This document shows, piece by piece, positions 9,522-17,976 of a DNA stretch of 64,000 nucleotides. The notes beneath the pieces are model-generated. The model was not told the origin of the DNA and did no database searches. It was given only the letters and a program-made list of their open reading frames with translations. Position numbers and translations under genes: made by a program. Source of the DNA: Pseudomonas marincola (lineage in GTDB: Bacteria > Pseudomonadota > Gammaproteobacteria > Pseudomonadales > Pseudomonadaceae); NCBI RefSeq assembly GCF_900116605.1, contig NZ_FPBC01000010.1, positions 62,001 to 126,000 of the forward strand, given 5' to 3'. Each line of letters begins with the position of its first letter. Position 1 is the first letter of the stretch.

Positions 9522-10589
9522 TCAGTCCTTCACGGGGGCTGGTTGAATGGATTGGGTGGAAGCAGATAAGTAGTGTTCGGCAACGTCGAGCATGCGATTG
9601 GCAAAGCCCCATTCGTTATCGAACCAAGCCAGCAAATTGACCAGGCGCGGCCCGGAAACCCGGGTTTGGCTGCCATCGACAATCGCTGAATGCGGGTCGT
9701 GGTTGAAATCACAACTGACCTGCGGCATTTCAGTGTAGGCAATCAGACCTTGCAGCGGGCCGGAGGTGGCCGCGTCTCGCAGGATGCGATTGATTTCAGC
9801 GGCGCTGGTATCACGCGCTGTTTGAATGGTGATGTCCAGGCACGAGACGTTAACTGTCGGCACCCGAATGGCCTTGGCCTGAATCCGCCCATGCAGATCC
9901 GGCAACAAGCGTTCGATACCCCGCGCCAAGCCGGTAGACACCGGAATCAGCGACTGGAAGGCCGAACGTGTGCGGCGCAAATCTTCATGGTGATAGGCAT
10001 CAATCACCGGTTGGTCGTTCATTGCCGAGTGAATCGTGGTGATCGATACGTACTCGATCCCGACGGCTTCATTGAGCAATTTAAGCAGCGGCACGCCACA
10101 GTTGGTGGTGCACGACGCATTCGATACGAGCTTTTCGGCACCGCTTAATGCGTGCTGATTAACCCCGTAAACGATGGTGGCGTCGGCATCCGCCTCGCTG
10201 GCCATTGGCTGCGAGAACAACACGCGCGGCGCACCGGCCTGGAGAAATCTCTGGCCGTCTGCACGGCTGGTATAAAGCCCCGAGCACTCAAACAACAGGT
10301 CGATATCCAGCGCCGCCCAGTCAATCGCCTCGGGCGTTGATTGGCGCAGCACCTTCACACAACCGCCGTTGATGTGCAGGCAATCGCCTTCGACCCGAAC
10401 CTCGCCGGGAAAACGCCCGTGGGTTGAATCGAAGCGGGTCAGGTATTCGATACTGGCCTGATCGGCCAGGTCATTCAGGGCAACGATTTCCAGCTGCGCG
10501 CCAGCGCCCCGCTCGTGCAAGGCACGCAATACGCAGCGGCCAATACGGCCATAGCCATTGAGGGCAATTCTGAAGGGGCGATTACGCAT
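9522..10589 (-). CDS. epd: Erythrose-4-phosphate dehydrogenase (GAPDH family)
   Basis: This 355-residue NAD-dependent dehydrogenase has the Rossmann start IALNGYGRIGRCVLRALHE and the catalytic segment SNASCTTNC with the active-site Cys. It is more like Epd than classical GapA, with features such as DWAALDIDLLFECSG and AYHHEDLRRTRSA. It should oxidise erythrose-4-phosphate to 4-phosphoerythronate for pyridoxal phosphate synthesis. Its place between tkt, which makes erythrose-4-phosphate, and pgk fits the classic epd-pgk-fba order. Some GAPDH side activity is possible. Confidence 0.93.
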   Translation of the reverse strand: MRNRPFRIALNGYGRIGRCVLRALHERGAGAQLEIVALNDLADQASIEYLTRFDSTHGRFPGEVRVEGDCLHINGGCVKVLRQSTPEAIDWAALDIDLLFECSGLYTSRADGQRFLQAGAPRVLFSQPMASEADADATIVYGVNQHALSGAEKLVSNASCTTNCGVPLLKLLNEAVGIEYVSITTIHSAMNDQPVIDAYHHEDLRRTRSAFQSLIPVSTGLARGIERLLPDLHGRIQAKAIRVPTVNVSCLDITIQTARDTSAAEINRILRDAATSGPLQGLIAYTEMPQVSCDFNHDPHSAIVDGSQTRVSGPRLVNLLAWFDNEWGFANRMLDVAEHYLSASTQSIQPAPVKD

Positions 10590-10660
10590 GACAGTCTCGA
10601 TAATTGCGAGCGACGTTGGCCTGCGTGCACCTTGATGCGCGCAGGCTGAGGCCGTCTTGA

Positions 10661-12658
10661 TCAGGCTTCGAGCATTTCAGCAGCGGTTTCGAGGATGTTG
10701 TCCACGGTGAAACCGAAGTGCTCGAACAGAGCAGGTGCAGGCGCCGACTCACCAAAGGTGGTCATGCCGATTACCTGACCTTCGAGGCCGACGTACTTGT
10801 ACCAGAAGTCGGCGTGAGCGGCTTCGATAGCGATCCGCGCGCCAACCTGAACAGGCAGCACCGATTGCTTGTAGCCGGCGTCCTGCGCATCGAACACGCT
10901 GGTGCATGGCATCGAAACGACGCGAACCTTGCGGCCTTGTTCGCTGAGTTTTTCGAACGCCTGAACCGCCAGACCGACTTCGGAGCCGGTCGCGATCAAA
11001 ATCAGTTCTGGCTCACCGTCGCAGTCTTTCAGCACGTAACCACCGCGGGCGATGTCGCTCAGCTGAGCAACGTCACGGCCTTGGTGCGGCAGGTTCTGAC
11101 GCGAGAAGATCAGCGCGGACGGGCCGTCATTACGCTCAATGGCGTATTTCCAGGCCACTGCCGATTCAACCGCATCCGCCGGACGCCAAGTGTCCAGATT
11201 AGGCGTGCTGCGCAGGCTGGTCAGTTGCTCGATTGGCTGGTGAGTCGGGCCGTCTTCGCCCAGACCGATAGAGTCGTGGGTAAACACATACAGCACACGC
11301 TTCTTCATCAACGCCGACATGCGCACAGCGTTGCGGGCGTATTCCATGAAGATCAGGAAGGTCGCGCCGTACGGAACGAAACCGCCGTGCAGGGCCACGC
11401 CGTTCATGATCGCGCTCATGCCGAACTCGCGAACGCCGTAGTACATGTAGTTGCCGCTGGCATCTTCAGCCGATACGCCCTTGCAACCTTTCCACAGGGT
11501 CAGGTTGGAACCGGCGAGGTCGGCCGAGCCGCCGAGGAACTCAGGCAGCAACGGGCCAAATGCATTCAAGGTGTTCTGGCTGGCTTTACGGCTGGCGATG
11601 GTTTCGCCTTTAACCGCAACTTCAGTGATGTAAGCCGCCGCTTTCTCTGAGAAATCAGCCGGCAGTTCACCCGCCATACGGCGTTTGAATTCGCTGGCCA
11701 ACTCAGGGAACGCCGCCGCGTAAGCAGCAAAACGCTGATCCCATTCGGCTTCGGCAGCAGCGCCAGCAGCCTTGGCATCCCACTCGGCGTAGATATCTGC
11801 CGGGATTTCAAACGGGCCGTGGTTCCAGCCCAGTGCAGCGCGGGTCAGCGCGATTTCGTCATTACCCAGTGCGGCGCCGTGGCAATCTTCCTTGCCCTGC
11901 TTGTTCGGCGAACCAAAACCAATGATGGTCTTGCAGCAGATCAGGGTTGGCTGCTCGCTCTTGCGCGCAGTTTCGATGGCAATCTTGATTTCTTCGGCAT
12001 CGTGGCCGTCGACGTTACGGATGACCTGCCAGCCGTAAGATTCAAAACGCTTAGGGGTGTCATCGCTGAACCAGCCTTCAACTTCACCATCAATGGAGAT
12101 GCCGTTGTCGTCGTAGAACGCGATCAGCTTGCCCAGACCCAGAGTACCGGCCAGCGAGCAGACTTCGTGCGAGATGCCTTCCATCATGCAGCCGTCGCCC
12201 ATGAAGGCGTAGGTGTAGTGGTCAACAATCTTGTGGCCGTCGCGGTTGAACTGCGCGCCCAGCACTTTCTCGGCAATTGCAAAACCAACGGCGTTGGCAA
12301 TACCCTGACCCAAAGGACCAGTGGTGGTCTCGACACCAGGTGTGTAACCGTATTCTGGGTGACCCGGCGTGCGGCTGCCCATCTGACGGAACTGCTTGAG
12401 GTCTTCGATACCCAAGTCATAACCGGTCAGGTGCAGCAACGAGTAGATCAGCATGGAGCCGTGGCCGTTCGACAGCACGAAGCGGTCGCGGTCAGCAAAG
12501 CTCGGGTTGCTTGGGTTGTGCTTGAGGTAGTCACGCCACAACACTTCGGCGATATCCGCCATACCCATTGGTGCGCCAGGGTGGCCGCTGTTGGCTTTCT
12601 GCACGGCATCCATACTCAAGGCACGGATGGCATTGGCACGCTCACGACGGCTGGGCAT
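10661..12658 (-). CDS. tkt: Transketolase
   Basis: This 665-residue thiamine-diphosphate enzyme of the pentose-phosphate pathway moves two-carbon units between sugar phosphates. Visible signatures are NSGHPGAPMGMADIAEVLWR at the N-terminus, the ThDP motif region GDGCMMEGISHE, and THDSIGLGEDGPTHQPIEQL in the pyrimidine-binding domain. The ATG at 12658 (MPSRRERANA) is chosen because AGGAG lies upstream; the extra N-terminal residues of the longer frame are not in homologues. It heads the leftward tkt-epd-pgk-fba group; epd follows after about 70 bp. Confidence 0.97.
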   Translation of the reverse strand: MPSRRERANAIRALSMDAVQKANSGHPGAPMGMADIAEVLWRDYLKHNPSNPSFADRDRFVLSNGHGSMLIYSLLHLTGYDLGIEDLKQFRQMGSRTPGHPEYGYTPGVETTTGPLGQGIANAVGFAIAEKVLGAQFNRDGHKIVDHYTYAFMGDGCMMEGISHEVCSLAGTLGLGKLIAFYDDNGISIDGEVEGWFSDDTPKRFESYGWQVIRNVDGHDAEEIKIAIETARKSEQPTLICCKTIIGFGSPNKQGKEDCHGAALGNDEIALTRAALGWNHGPFEIPADIYAEWDAKAAGAAAEAEWDQRFAAYAAAFPELASEFKRRMAGELPADFSEKAAAYITEVAVKGETIASRKASQNTLNAFGPLLPEFLGGSADLAGSNLTLWKGCKGVSAEDASGNYMYYGVREFGMSAIMNGVALHGGFVPYGATFLIFMEYARNAVRMSALMKKRVLYVFTHDSIGLGEDGPTHQPIEQLTSLRSTPNLDTWRPADAVESAVAWKYAIERNDGPSALIFSRQNLPHQGRDVAQLSDIARGGYVLKDCDGEPELILIATGSEVGLAVQAFEKLSEQGRKVRVVSMPCTSVFDAQDAGYKQSVLPVQVGARIAIEAAHADFWYKYVGLEGQVIGMTTFGESAPAPALFEHFGFTVDNILETAAEMLEA

Positions 12659-12838
12659 CGCTGATTCTCCTAAGGGGCTAAACACAAAAGGGGGCTATTT
12701 TCGCCCACTACCACACGTTCGGGCAATGACAGATAGTCGCAATCGACACATTAGATGAGAAACTACACCGCCGCAGCGCCAGGATCGCGCTGTATTCCCA
12801 GCAGTTGACACTGCCAGCCACCAGAAAAGGAATTTCTC

Positions 12839-13621
12839 TTGGCTTCAGAAATTACGCTTTACAGCTACCCCACCAGCCCATTTGCCGCAAAAGTACATGC
12901 CTATCTGCTGTACAAGCGCCTGGCATTTCGCGTGCATTATGTTAACCCGCTGAAACTCACCAGCACGCTGCCGGTCGGCCAGCAGATCCCGGTGCTGACG
13001 ATTGACGGCAACCATTACGCCGACTCCAGCAGCATCATCAATGAAATCGAACGGCGCTGGCCTGCCGAAGTAACCGCGCAGCAGCCGCTGATAGATACCC
13101 GCGATCAATGGCTCACCGAAAACATGGTGCCAACCCTGTTTCGGGCGGCGTTCATGGAGGCTGATTCTTCGGCATTCAAGGCCTGCCGCAATGCCTGGCG
13201 TTTGGCGGCGGTGATGCGCAAAGCGTGCGGCGTGCCGCTCATGTTGACGCCGGGCTGGCCGCTGCTGCTGCGCAAGCAACCGTTCATCCGCTCTTTGGTG
13301 CTGCCGCAAATCAGCCAGGGCAGCGCACCGGAACAACGGCAGAAAATGCTCAAGCAGATGAAGCACTGGCTGAGCGAGAAGCCCTATCTGGCCGGCGACT
13401 GCATCAGTCAGGTGGATATCAGCGCCTACGGGATGCTGGCGATGCCGTATTACCTGGGCCTTGAAGACGCGGACGACTTCGTCCGCTGCGAAGCGATCAA
13501 GGCGTGGTTTGAGCCCATCGACAAATTGATCTGCGACAGCGCCCTGCAAGCCACCGACAACAGCAGGCCGCCATTGTTGGCAGCGCAATGGTGCTCACGC
13601 CTGCCTCTGACCAAGGCATAG
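12839..13621 (+). CDS. Glutathione S-transferase-like protein
   Basis: This 260-residue protein has an N-terminal thioredoxin-fold GST domain. It shows ITLYSYPTSPFAAKVHAYL, the cis-proline turn QQIPVLTID and the gamma-glutamyl site YADSSSIINEIE, followed by a helical C-terminal domain. The start codon is a TTG at 12839: AAGGA lies seven bases upstream and no nearby in-frame ATG or GTG exists, so the ribosome site decides the start. It is divergent from tkt and convergent with the FG-GAP gene. The substrate is unknown. Confidence 0.75.
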   Translation: MASEITLYSYPTSPFAAKVHAYLLYKRLAFRVHYVNPLKLTSTLPVGQQIPVLTIDGNHYADSSSIINEIERRWPAEVTAQQPLIDTRDQWLTENMVPTLFRAAFMEADSSAFKACRNAWRLAAVMRKACGVPLMLTPGWPLLLRKQPFIRSLVLPQISQGSAPEQRQKMLKQMKHWLSEKPYLAGDCISQVDISAYGMLAMPYYLGLEDADDFVRCEAIKAWFEPIDKLICDSALQATDNSRPPLLAAQWCSRLPLTKA

Positions 13622-13632
13622 CAGCCGGTACA

Positions 13633-13657
13633 AGCTGCGCACCGTTGCGGCGCAGCT
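13633..13657. other. Inverted repeat between convergent genes
   Basis: An 8-bp perfect stem (AGCTGCGC and GCGCAGCT) with a 9-nt loop sits between the convergent GST-like and FG-GAP genes. There is no T-run on either side, so it is a weak candidate for a shared transcription stop. Confidence 0.35.
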
Positions 13658-13678
13658 CATACCAACGTTTCAGGCCAT

Positions 13679-15274
13679 TCAGCGAATGATTGTGGTGCTG
13701 TCGGCGGCGATGTTTTCCACCGTGCGCCGCTCACCATTGGCCAGAACCACTTCGACACTGACCGGCGACTTGTCATCACCCAAGCCAAAGAACAGCGAAT
13801 TACTCTGATCGGTCAACAAGCCTGCCTGAGTATTAAGCTGCTGGGTGTAGCTGCGTCCGGCCTTGGAGATAACCGTGACATTGGCCCCAGCCAGCGCCAG
13901 ATTGTCGGCAAACGTCAGCTTGATGTAGCTGGCTTTGCCGGTGTTCAGGTAGGCCTTCGGCTTTTGGCCCATGTTCAGCCAGAACAGGTCCGGACGGCCA
14001 TCGCTGTCGATGTCATAGATAACCGGCGACTGCCCGTAGTAGGGATCGCCGACTTCCAGCTCATCGTTCTGATAGAACCCGGCAGTGTTGCCTTCGCCAA
14101 CCTGAACAAAGGCCTTGCCCGGCAATTTGTTGAGCTGATGCGGCGGCCATTTTATATAGCTTTGCGCGACCATCAGGTCGAGCTTGCCATCCAGATCGAG
14201 ATCACCGAATACACCGCCCCAGGCGAACCCGTAGCCATCCAGCGCCTTGTCTTTAAGCACATCGTGGAACTTGAAGTCGCCCTCGTTTTCCAGCAGCAAC
14301 CAATCTAGGTTCAACTCCTGATCATCACGCAGATCACCGCGTGCCAACTTGTTGCTGATACTGGTGCCGATATTCGACAGGAACAGATCCTGATCGCCAT
14401 CAGCATCAATGTCGCCAATGCCAATGCCCATCCAGTAACCGAGGCCGGAATCAATGGCAATCGACTCGAAGGTCAGGTCGCCGTTGTTCTTGAAAATCTC
14501 GACGCGACCGGTGTTGTTGGCCAGCACCAGATCCTGCAAACCATCGTTATTGAGATCGACAAAACTGCTGTGGAAGGTGTTTTGCGTGCCTTGAGTACCG
14601 GTTTTTTCAGTCACATCCTCGAAGGCCATGTTGCCAACGTTGTGCAGCATCAGGTTGTGCTTGGCATGTTCGGGATCATTGAACACGCTGGATGAGAATT
14701 TGTCTGGCGCGACAAACAGGCTGACGTACAGATCAAACTGGCCGTCTTTGTCTATATCTGCAATGGTTGTGCTGAGCGGGATCGAATCCGCCGGCAGCGT
14801 GATGTCGAGCTTGCGCGTGGCGAACTTGCCGTCTGTGTTGATCAGCGCGTAGAGGCCATCCTGGCGAGTTACCAGCAGGTCGGTGTCGGCGTCATCGTCG
14901 AGGTCAAACGACAGCGCGCCATAACTGGCCTGTTTGCCGGCCAAGTCGCCTGTCAGCCCGGCCTCAGCCGCGACATCGACCAGATGCCCATCCACATAAC
15001 GCAACAGGCCATCCTGGTGGCCTTTACCGCTGGAGATGAACAACTCGCTCTTGCCGTCGCCATCTATGTCAATTACTGCCGCGCCGCTGAAAAACTGCGA
15101 GGTTTCGTTATCCCAGTGCGGAGTAAACCCAACATCGACCGGCTTGAATGCGGGCCCGGTAAGCTCAACAGGGGACGATTTTATCGTCTCTTCAGACTGC
15201 TGATAAAACCAGTAGTACGCCCCCAGACCGGCAGCGGCGACAACAACCAAAGGAATTCCGATTTTCTTTTTCAT
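13679..15274 (-). CDS. FG-GAP/VCBS repeat protein with C-terminal UnbV-like domain
   Basis: This 531-residue protein is anchored by one N-terminal membrane helix (about residues 5-24) after MKKK, with the bulk in the periplasm. It carries seven calcium-type repeat motifs: DIDGDGKSEL near residue 69, then DLDDDADTDL, DIDKDGQFDL, DLNNDGLQDL, DIDADGDQDL, DLDLDGKLDL and DIDSDGRPDL. These are the hallmarks of beta-propeller FG-GAP/VCBS blades. The last 80 or so residues resemble the ASPIC/UnbV domain, ending LFFGLGDDKSPVSVEVVLAN. The start at 15274 is chosen for AGGA five bases upstream. I do not recall this gene at the matching P. aeruginosa locus, so it is probably accessory. Its partner and role are unknown. 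Confidence 0.8.
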   Translation of the reverse strand: MKKKIGIPLVVVAAAGLGAYYWFYQQSEETIKSSPVELTGPAFKPVDVGFTPHWDNETSQFFSGAAVIDIDGDGKSELFISSGKGHQDGLLRYVDGHLVDVAAEAGLTGDLAGKQASYGALSFDLDDDADTDLLVTRQDGLYALINTDGKFATRKLDITLPADSIPLSTTIADIDKDGQFDLYVSLFVAPDKFSSSVFNDPEHAKHNLMLHNVGNMAFEDVTEKTGTQGTQNTFHSSFVDLNNDGLQDLVLANNTGRVEIFKNNGDLTFESIAIDSGLGYWMGIGIGDIDADGDQDLFLSNIGTSISNKLARGDLRDDQELNLDWLLLENEGDFKFHDVLKDKALDGYGFAWGGVFGDLDLDGKLDLMVAQSYIKWPPHQLNKLPGKAFVQVGEGNTAGFYQNDELEVGDPYYGQSPVIYDIDSDGRPDLFWLNMGQKPKAYLNTGKASYIKLTFADNLALAGANVTVISKAGRSYTQQLNTQAGLLTDQSNSLFFGLGDDKSPVSVEVVLANGERRTVENIAADSTTIIR

Positions 15275-15450
15275 AGCCATCCTAGCTAATTGGTCCAAAC
15301 CGGCACTCTGCGGCAAAGACAACCGCGTCACAACCCTGCAACGTCTTTATGTGCATCTGACACAACCACGACTGACCAACGGTCGCTGCGCTGCAACCCA
15401 CGCAAACAGCACCCTCACGCATCAATGCAGACGGCGGCAATGGGACGCCA

Positions 15451-15484
15451 AAGACCAATATCAAGATTTTTTGATATTGGTCTT
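15451..15484. promoter_or_regulatory. Perfect 34-nt palindrome, candidate operator
   Basis: The arms AAGACCAATATCAA and TTGATATTGGTCTT are perfect 14-bp complements around a 6-nt centre. The site lies 37 bp before the ArsR-methyltransferase gene and about 180 bp before the divergent FG-GAP gene. It cannot be a terminator for either gene, because both are transcribed away from it. Its AT-rich dyad symmetry suits a dimeric winged-helix repressor, so autoregulation by the adjacent ArsR-type protein is the simplest inference. Confidence 0.6.
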
Positions 15485-15520
15485 GCTGTATGAAAAATGA
15501 CCTATTAGACTGCCCACCCT

Positions 15521-16561
15521 ATGAACTTGCGCGTCCCACAGCTCCGCTTTGAGCCTGCCGATGAACTGGCTGCCCTGTGCAAAGCTGGCGGAGACCCGCT
15601 ACGGTTGAATGTTTTACGTGCGCTGAGCAATGACTCCTTTGGCGTGCTGGAACTGGCGCAGATTTTCGACATCGGCCAATCCGGCATGAGCCATCACCTC
15701 AAGGTGTTGGCGCAAGCAGGACTGGTCGCGACACGCCGCGAAGGCAATGCGATTTTCTACCGTCGCGCCTTGTCGGCGGCCACCACTGGTCTGGGCGGCA
15801 AGTTGCACAGCGCGCTGCTGGATGAAGTCGATGAGTTGCAACTGCCCGACGCCGTATTGGCGCGCATTGCGCATGTTCACAGCCAGCGCGCGGCAGCCAG
15901 CCAGGATTTCTTTGCGCGCAACGCTGGCAGCTTTCAAGCGCAGCAGGATCTGATTGCCGGGCTTGCGCAGTACCGCGACAGCGTTCTGGCGTTGCTTGAT
16001 GCACTGGGCTTTGATGCCACAGCCAATGCGCTGGAAATCGGCCCCGGCGATGGCGGTTTCCTGCCCGAGCTGGCTAAGCGGTTTCACAGCGTAACGGCGC
16101 TGGATAACAGCCAGGCGATGCTTGATCTGGCACGTTTGCAATGTGAAAAACACGCCCTCGGCAACGTCAAACTGCAACTGGCCGATGCGTTGAATGATGA
16201 TTACAGCGCCGCCGACTGCGTGGTGATGAACATGGTCTTGCACCATTTCGCCGCGCCGGCCGAAGCGCTCAAGCAGCTCGCCACACGGGTCACGCCCGGC
16301 GGCAGCTTGTTGATAACCGAGTTGTGTAGCCACAACCAGAGTTGGGCCAGGCAGGCCTGTGGTGATCTCTGGTTGGGTTTTGAACAGGACGACCTGGCCC
16401 AATGGGCTATCGCCGCAGGACTTAACCCGGGTGAAAGCCTTTATGTAGGCCTTCGCAATGGTTTTCAGATTCAGGTGCGGCACTTTGCCAAACCGGAACA
16501 ACACAGCGGTTCAGGTGTGCAGGTGCGCGCCCAACCGATCTCACCCACCGGTATTAATTAG
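15521..16561 (+). CDS. ArsR-type HTH regulator fused to SAM-dependent methyltransferase
   Basis: This 346-residue protein has an ArsR winged helix at about residues 12-95, with recognition-helix region QSGMSHHLKVLAQAGLV at 53-69, and a class I methyltransferase fold at about 160-310. The SAM-binding motif is ALEIGPGDGG at 170-179, with acidic LDNSQAML afterwards and NMVLHHF as motif IV. No arsenic- or metal-binding CxC is visible in the HTH domain. It is followed after 12 bp by metK, the same pairing as in P. aeruginosa, so it may sense SAM or SAH and control SAM synthesis. No convincing ribosome site precedes its ATG. The regulatory target is inferred from context only. Confidence 0.82.
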   Translation: MNLRVPQLRFEPADELAALCKAGGDPLRLNVLRALSNDSFGVLELAQIFDIGQSGMSHHLKVLAQAGLVATRREGNAIFYRRALSAATTGLGGKLHSALLDEVDELQLPDAVLARIAHVHSQRAAASQDFFARNAGSFQAQQDLIAGLAQYRDSVLALLDALGFDATANALEIGPGDGGFLPELAKRFHSVTALDNSQAMLDLARLQCEKHALGNVKLQLADALNDDYSAADCVVMNMVLHHFAAPAEALKQLATRVTPGGSLLITELCSHNQSWARQACGDLWLGFEQDDLAQWAIAAGLNPGESLYVGLRNGFQIQVRHFAKPEQHSGSGVQVRAQPISPTGIN

Positions 16562-16573
16562 GAAGACCGATAG

Positions 16574-17764
16574 ATGAGCGATTATTCCCTGTTTACATCC
16601 GAATCCGTGTCCGAAGGCCACCCGGATAAAATTGCTGACCAGATCTCCGATGCCGTGCTCGACGCGATCATCAGCAAAGACAAACACGCCCGCGTTGCGT
16701 GTGAAACCATGGTCAAGACTGGCGTTGCCATCATCGCCGGTGAAGTCAGCACCAGCGCCTGGGTTGATCTCGAAGACCTGGTCCGTAAAGTCATCATCGA
16801 CATCGGCTACGACAGCTCGACAGTCGGTTTCGACGGCGCCACGTGCGGCGTTCTGAACATCATCGGCAAGCAGTCGGTCGACATTAACCAGGGCGTTGAC
16901 CGCAGCAAGCCGGAAGATCAGGGTGCAGGCGACCAGGGCCTGATGTTCGGTTATGCCAGCAACGAAACCGACGTACTGATGCCTGCTCCAATCTGCTTCT
17001 CGCACCGTCTGGTCGAGCGTCAGGCTGAAGCACGCAAATCCGGCCTGCTGCCTTGGCTGCGCCCGGACGCAAAATCTCAGGTCACCTGCCGCTATGAAAA
17101 CGGCAAGGTTGCCGGTATCGACGCGGTTGTTCTGTCGACCCAGCACAACCCGGAAGTCAGCTACAACGACCTGCGCGAAGGCGTTATGGAGTTGATCGTC
17201 AAGCACGTGCTGCCTGCCGAACTGCTGCACAAAGACACCCAGTTCCACATCAACCCAACCGGTAACTTTGTAATCGGCGGTCCAGTGGGCGACTGCGGCC
17301 TGACCGGCCGTAAGATCATCGTTGACACCTACGGCGGCATGGCCCGTCACGGTGGTGGCGCGTTCTCCGGTAAGGACCCGTCGAAGGTAGACCGTTCAGC
17401 TGCATACGCTGGCCGTTATGTTGCCAAGAACATCGTCGCTTCTGGCCTCGCCGAGCGCTGCGAGATTCAGGTTTCCTACGCAATCGGCGTGGCTCAGCCA
17501 ACCTCGATCTCGCTGAACACCTTCGGCACTGGCAAGATCAGCGATGACAAGATCATCCAACTGGTGCGCGAGCACTTCGATCTGCGTCCATACGCGATCA
17601 CCAAAATGCTCGACCTGCTGCACCCGATGTACCAGCCAACGGCGGCATACGGCCACTTCGGTCGCAACCCGTACGAAATGACTTACGACGGTGAAACCTT
17701 CACCGCGTTCACCTGGGAACGCACCGACAAGGCCGCTGATCTGCGCGCCGCTGCCGGCCTGTAA
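16574..17764 (+). CDS. metK: S-adenosylmethionine synthetase
   Basis: This 396-residue cytosolic enzyme makes SAM from methionine and ATP. Family signatures are the N-terminal ESVSEGHPDKIADQISDAVL, the ATP-binding GAGDQGLMFGYA, and the glycine loop GGGAFSGKDPSKVDRSAAY. Length and all motifs are normal. AGGA sits about 10 bases before the start. It follows the ArsR-methyltransferase gene with a 12-bp gap, so the two are almost certainly one operon, and it ends at a clear terminator. It supplies the methyl donor whose by-product is recycled by ahcY and metF later in the window. Confidence 0.98.
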   Translation: MSDYSLFTSESVSEGHPDKIADQISDAVLDAIISKDKHARVACETMVKTGVAIIAGEVSTSAWVDLEDLVRKVIIDIGYDSSTVGFDGATCGVLNIIGKQSVDINQGVDRSKPEDQGAGDQGLMFGYASNETDVLMPAPICFSHRLVERQAEARKSGLLPWLRPDAKSQVTCRYENGKVAGIDAVVLSTQHNPEVSYNDLREGVMELIVKHVLPAELLHKDTQFHINPTGNFVIGGPVGDCGLTGRKIIVDTYGGMARHGGGAFSGKDPSKVDRSAAYAGRYVAKNIVASGLAERCEIQVSYAIGVAQPTSISLNTFGTGKISDDKIIQLVREHFDLRPYAITKMLDLLHPMYQPTAAYGHFGRNPYEMTYDGETFTAFTWERTDKAADLRAAAGL

Positions 17765-17780
17765 GCCATAGCAAAATTGA

Positions 17781-17806
17781 GCCCCGCCACGTGCGGGGCT
17801 TTTTTT
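17781..17806 (+). terminator. Rho-independent terminator after metK
   Basis: GCCCCGC at 17781-17787 pairs with GCGGGGC at 17793-17799 around a 5-nt loop, followed by seven T. It ends the ArsR-methyltransferase-metK transcript. Confidence 0.9.
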
Positions 17807-17976
17807 CGCCGGTAAACTTTGCAGAATGCGCGCAGCCACATCCCGAAACTGACGCGTACGTTTTCAGCCACTCGCCTACTACTGGCAACGCTGCGCAATT
17901 ATCGAAGCCCCGCCACTCTTTAGTTAACACCGCGCCAAATCTGCTGAACTAGCCTCAAGGCAGCCCGCCCGCATGG

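Noticed and set aside
15451..15484. Terminator
   Set aside because: Both flanking genes are transcribed away from this palindrome and its T-run is in the loop rather than after the stem.
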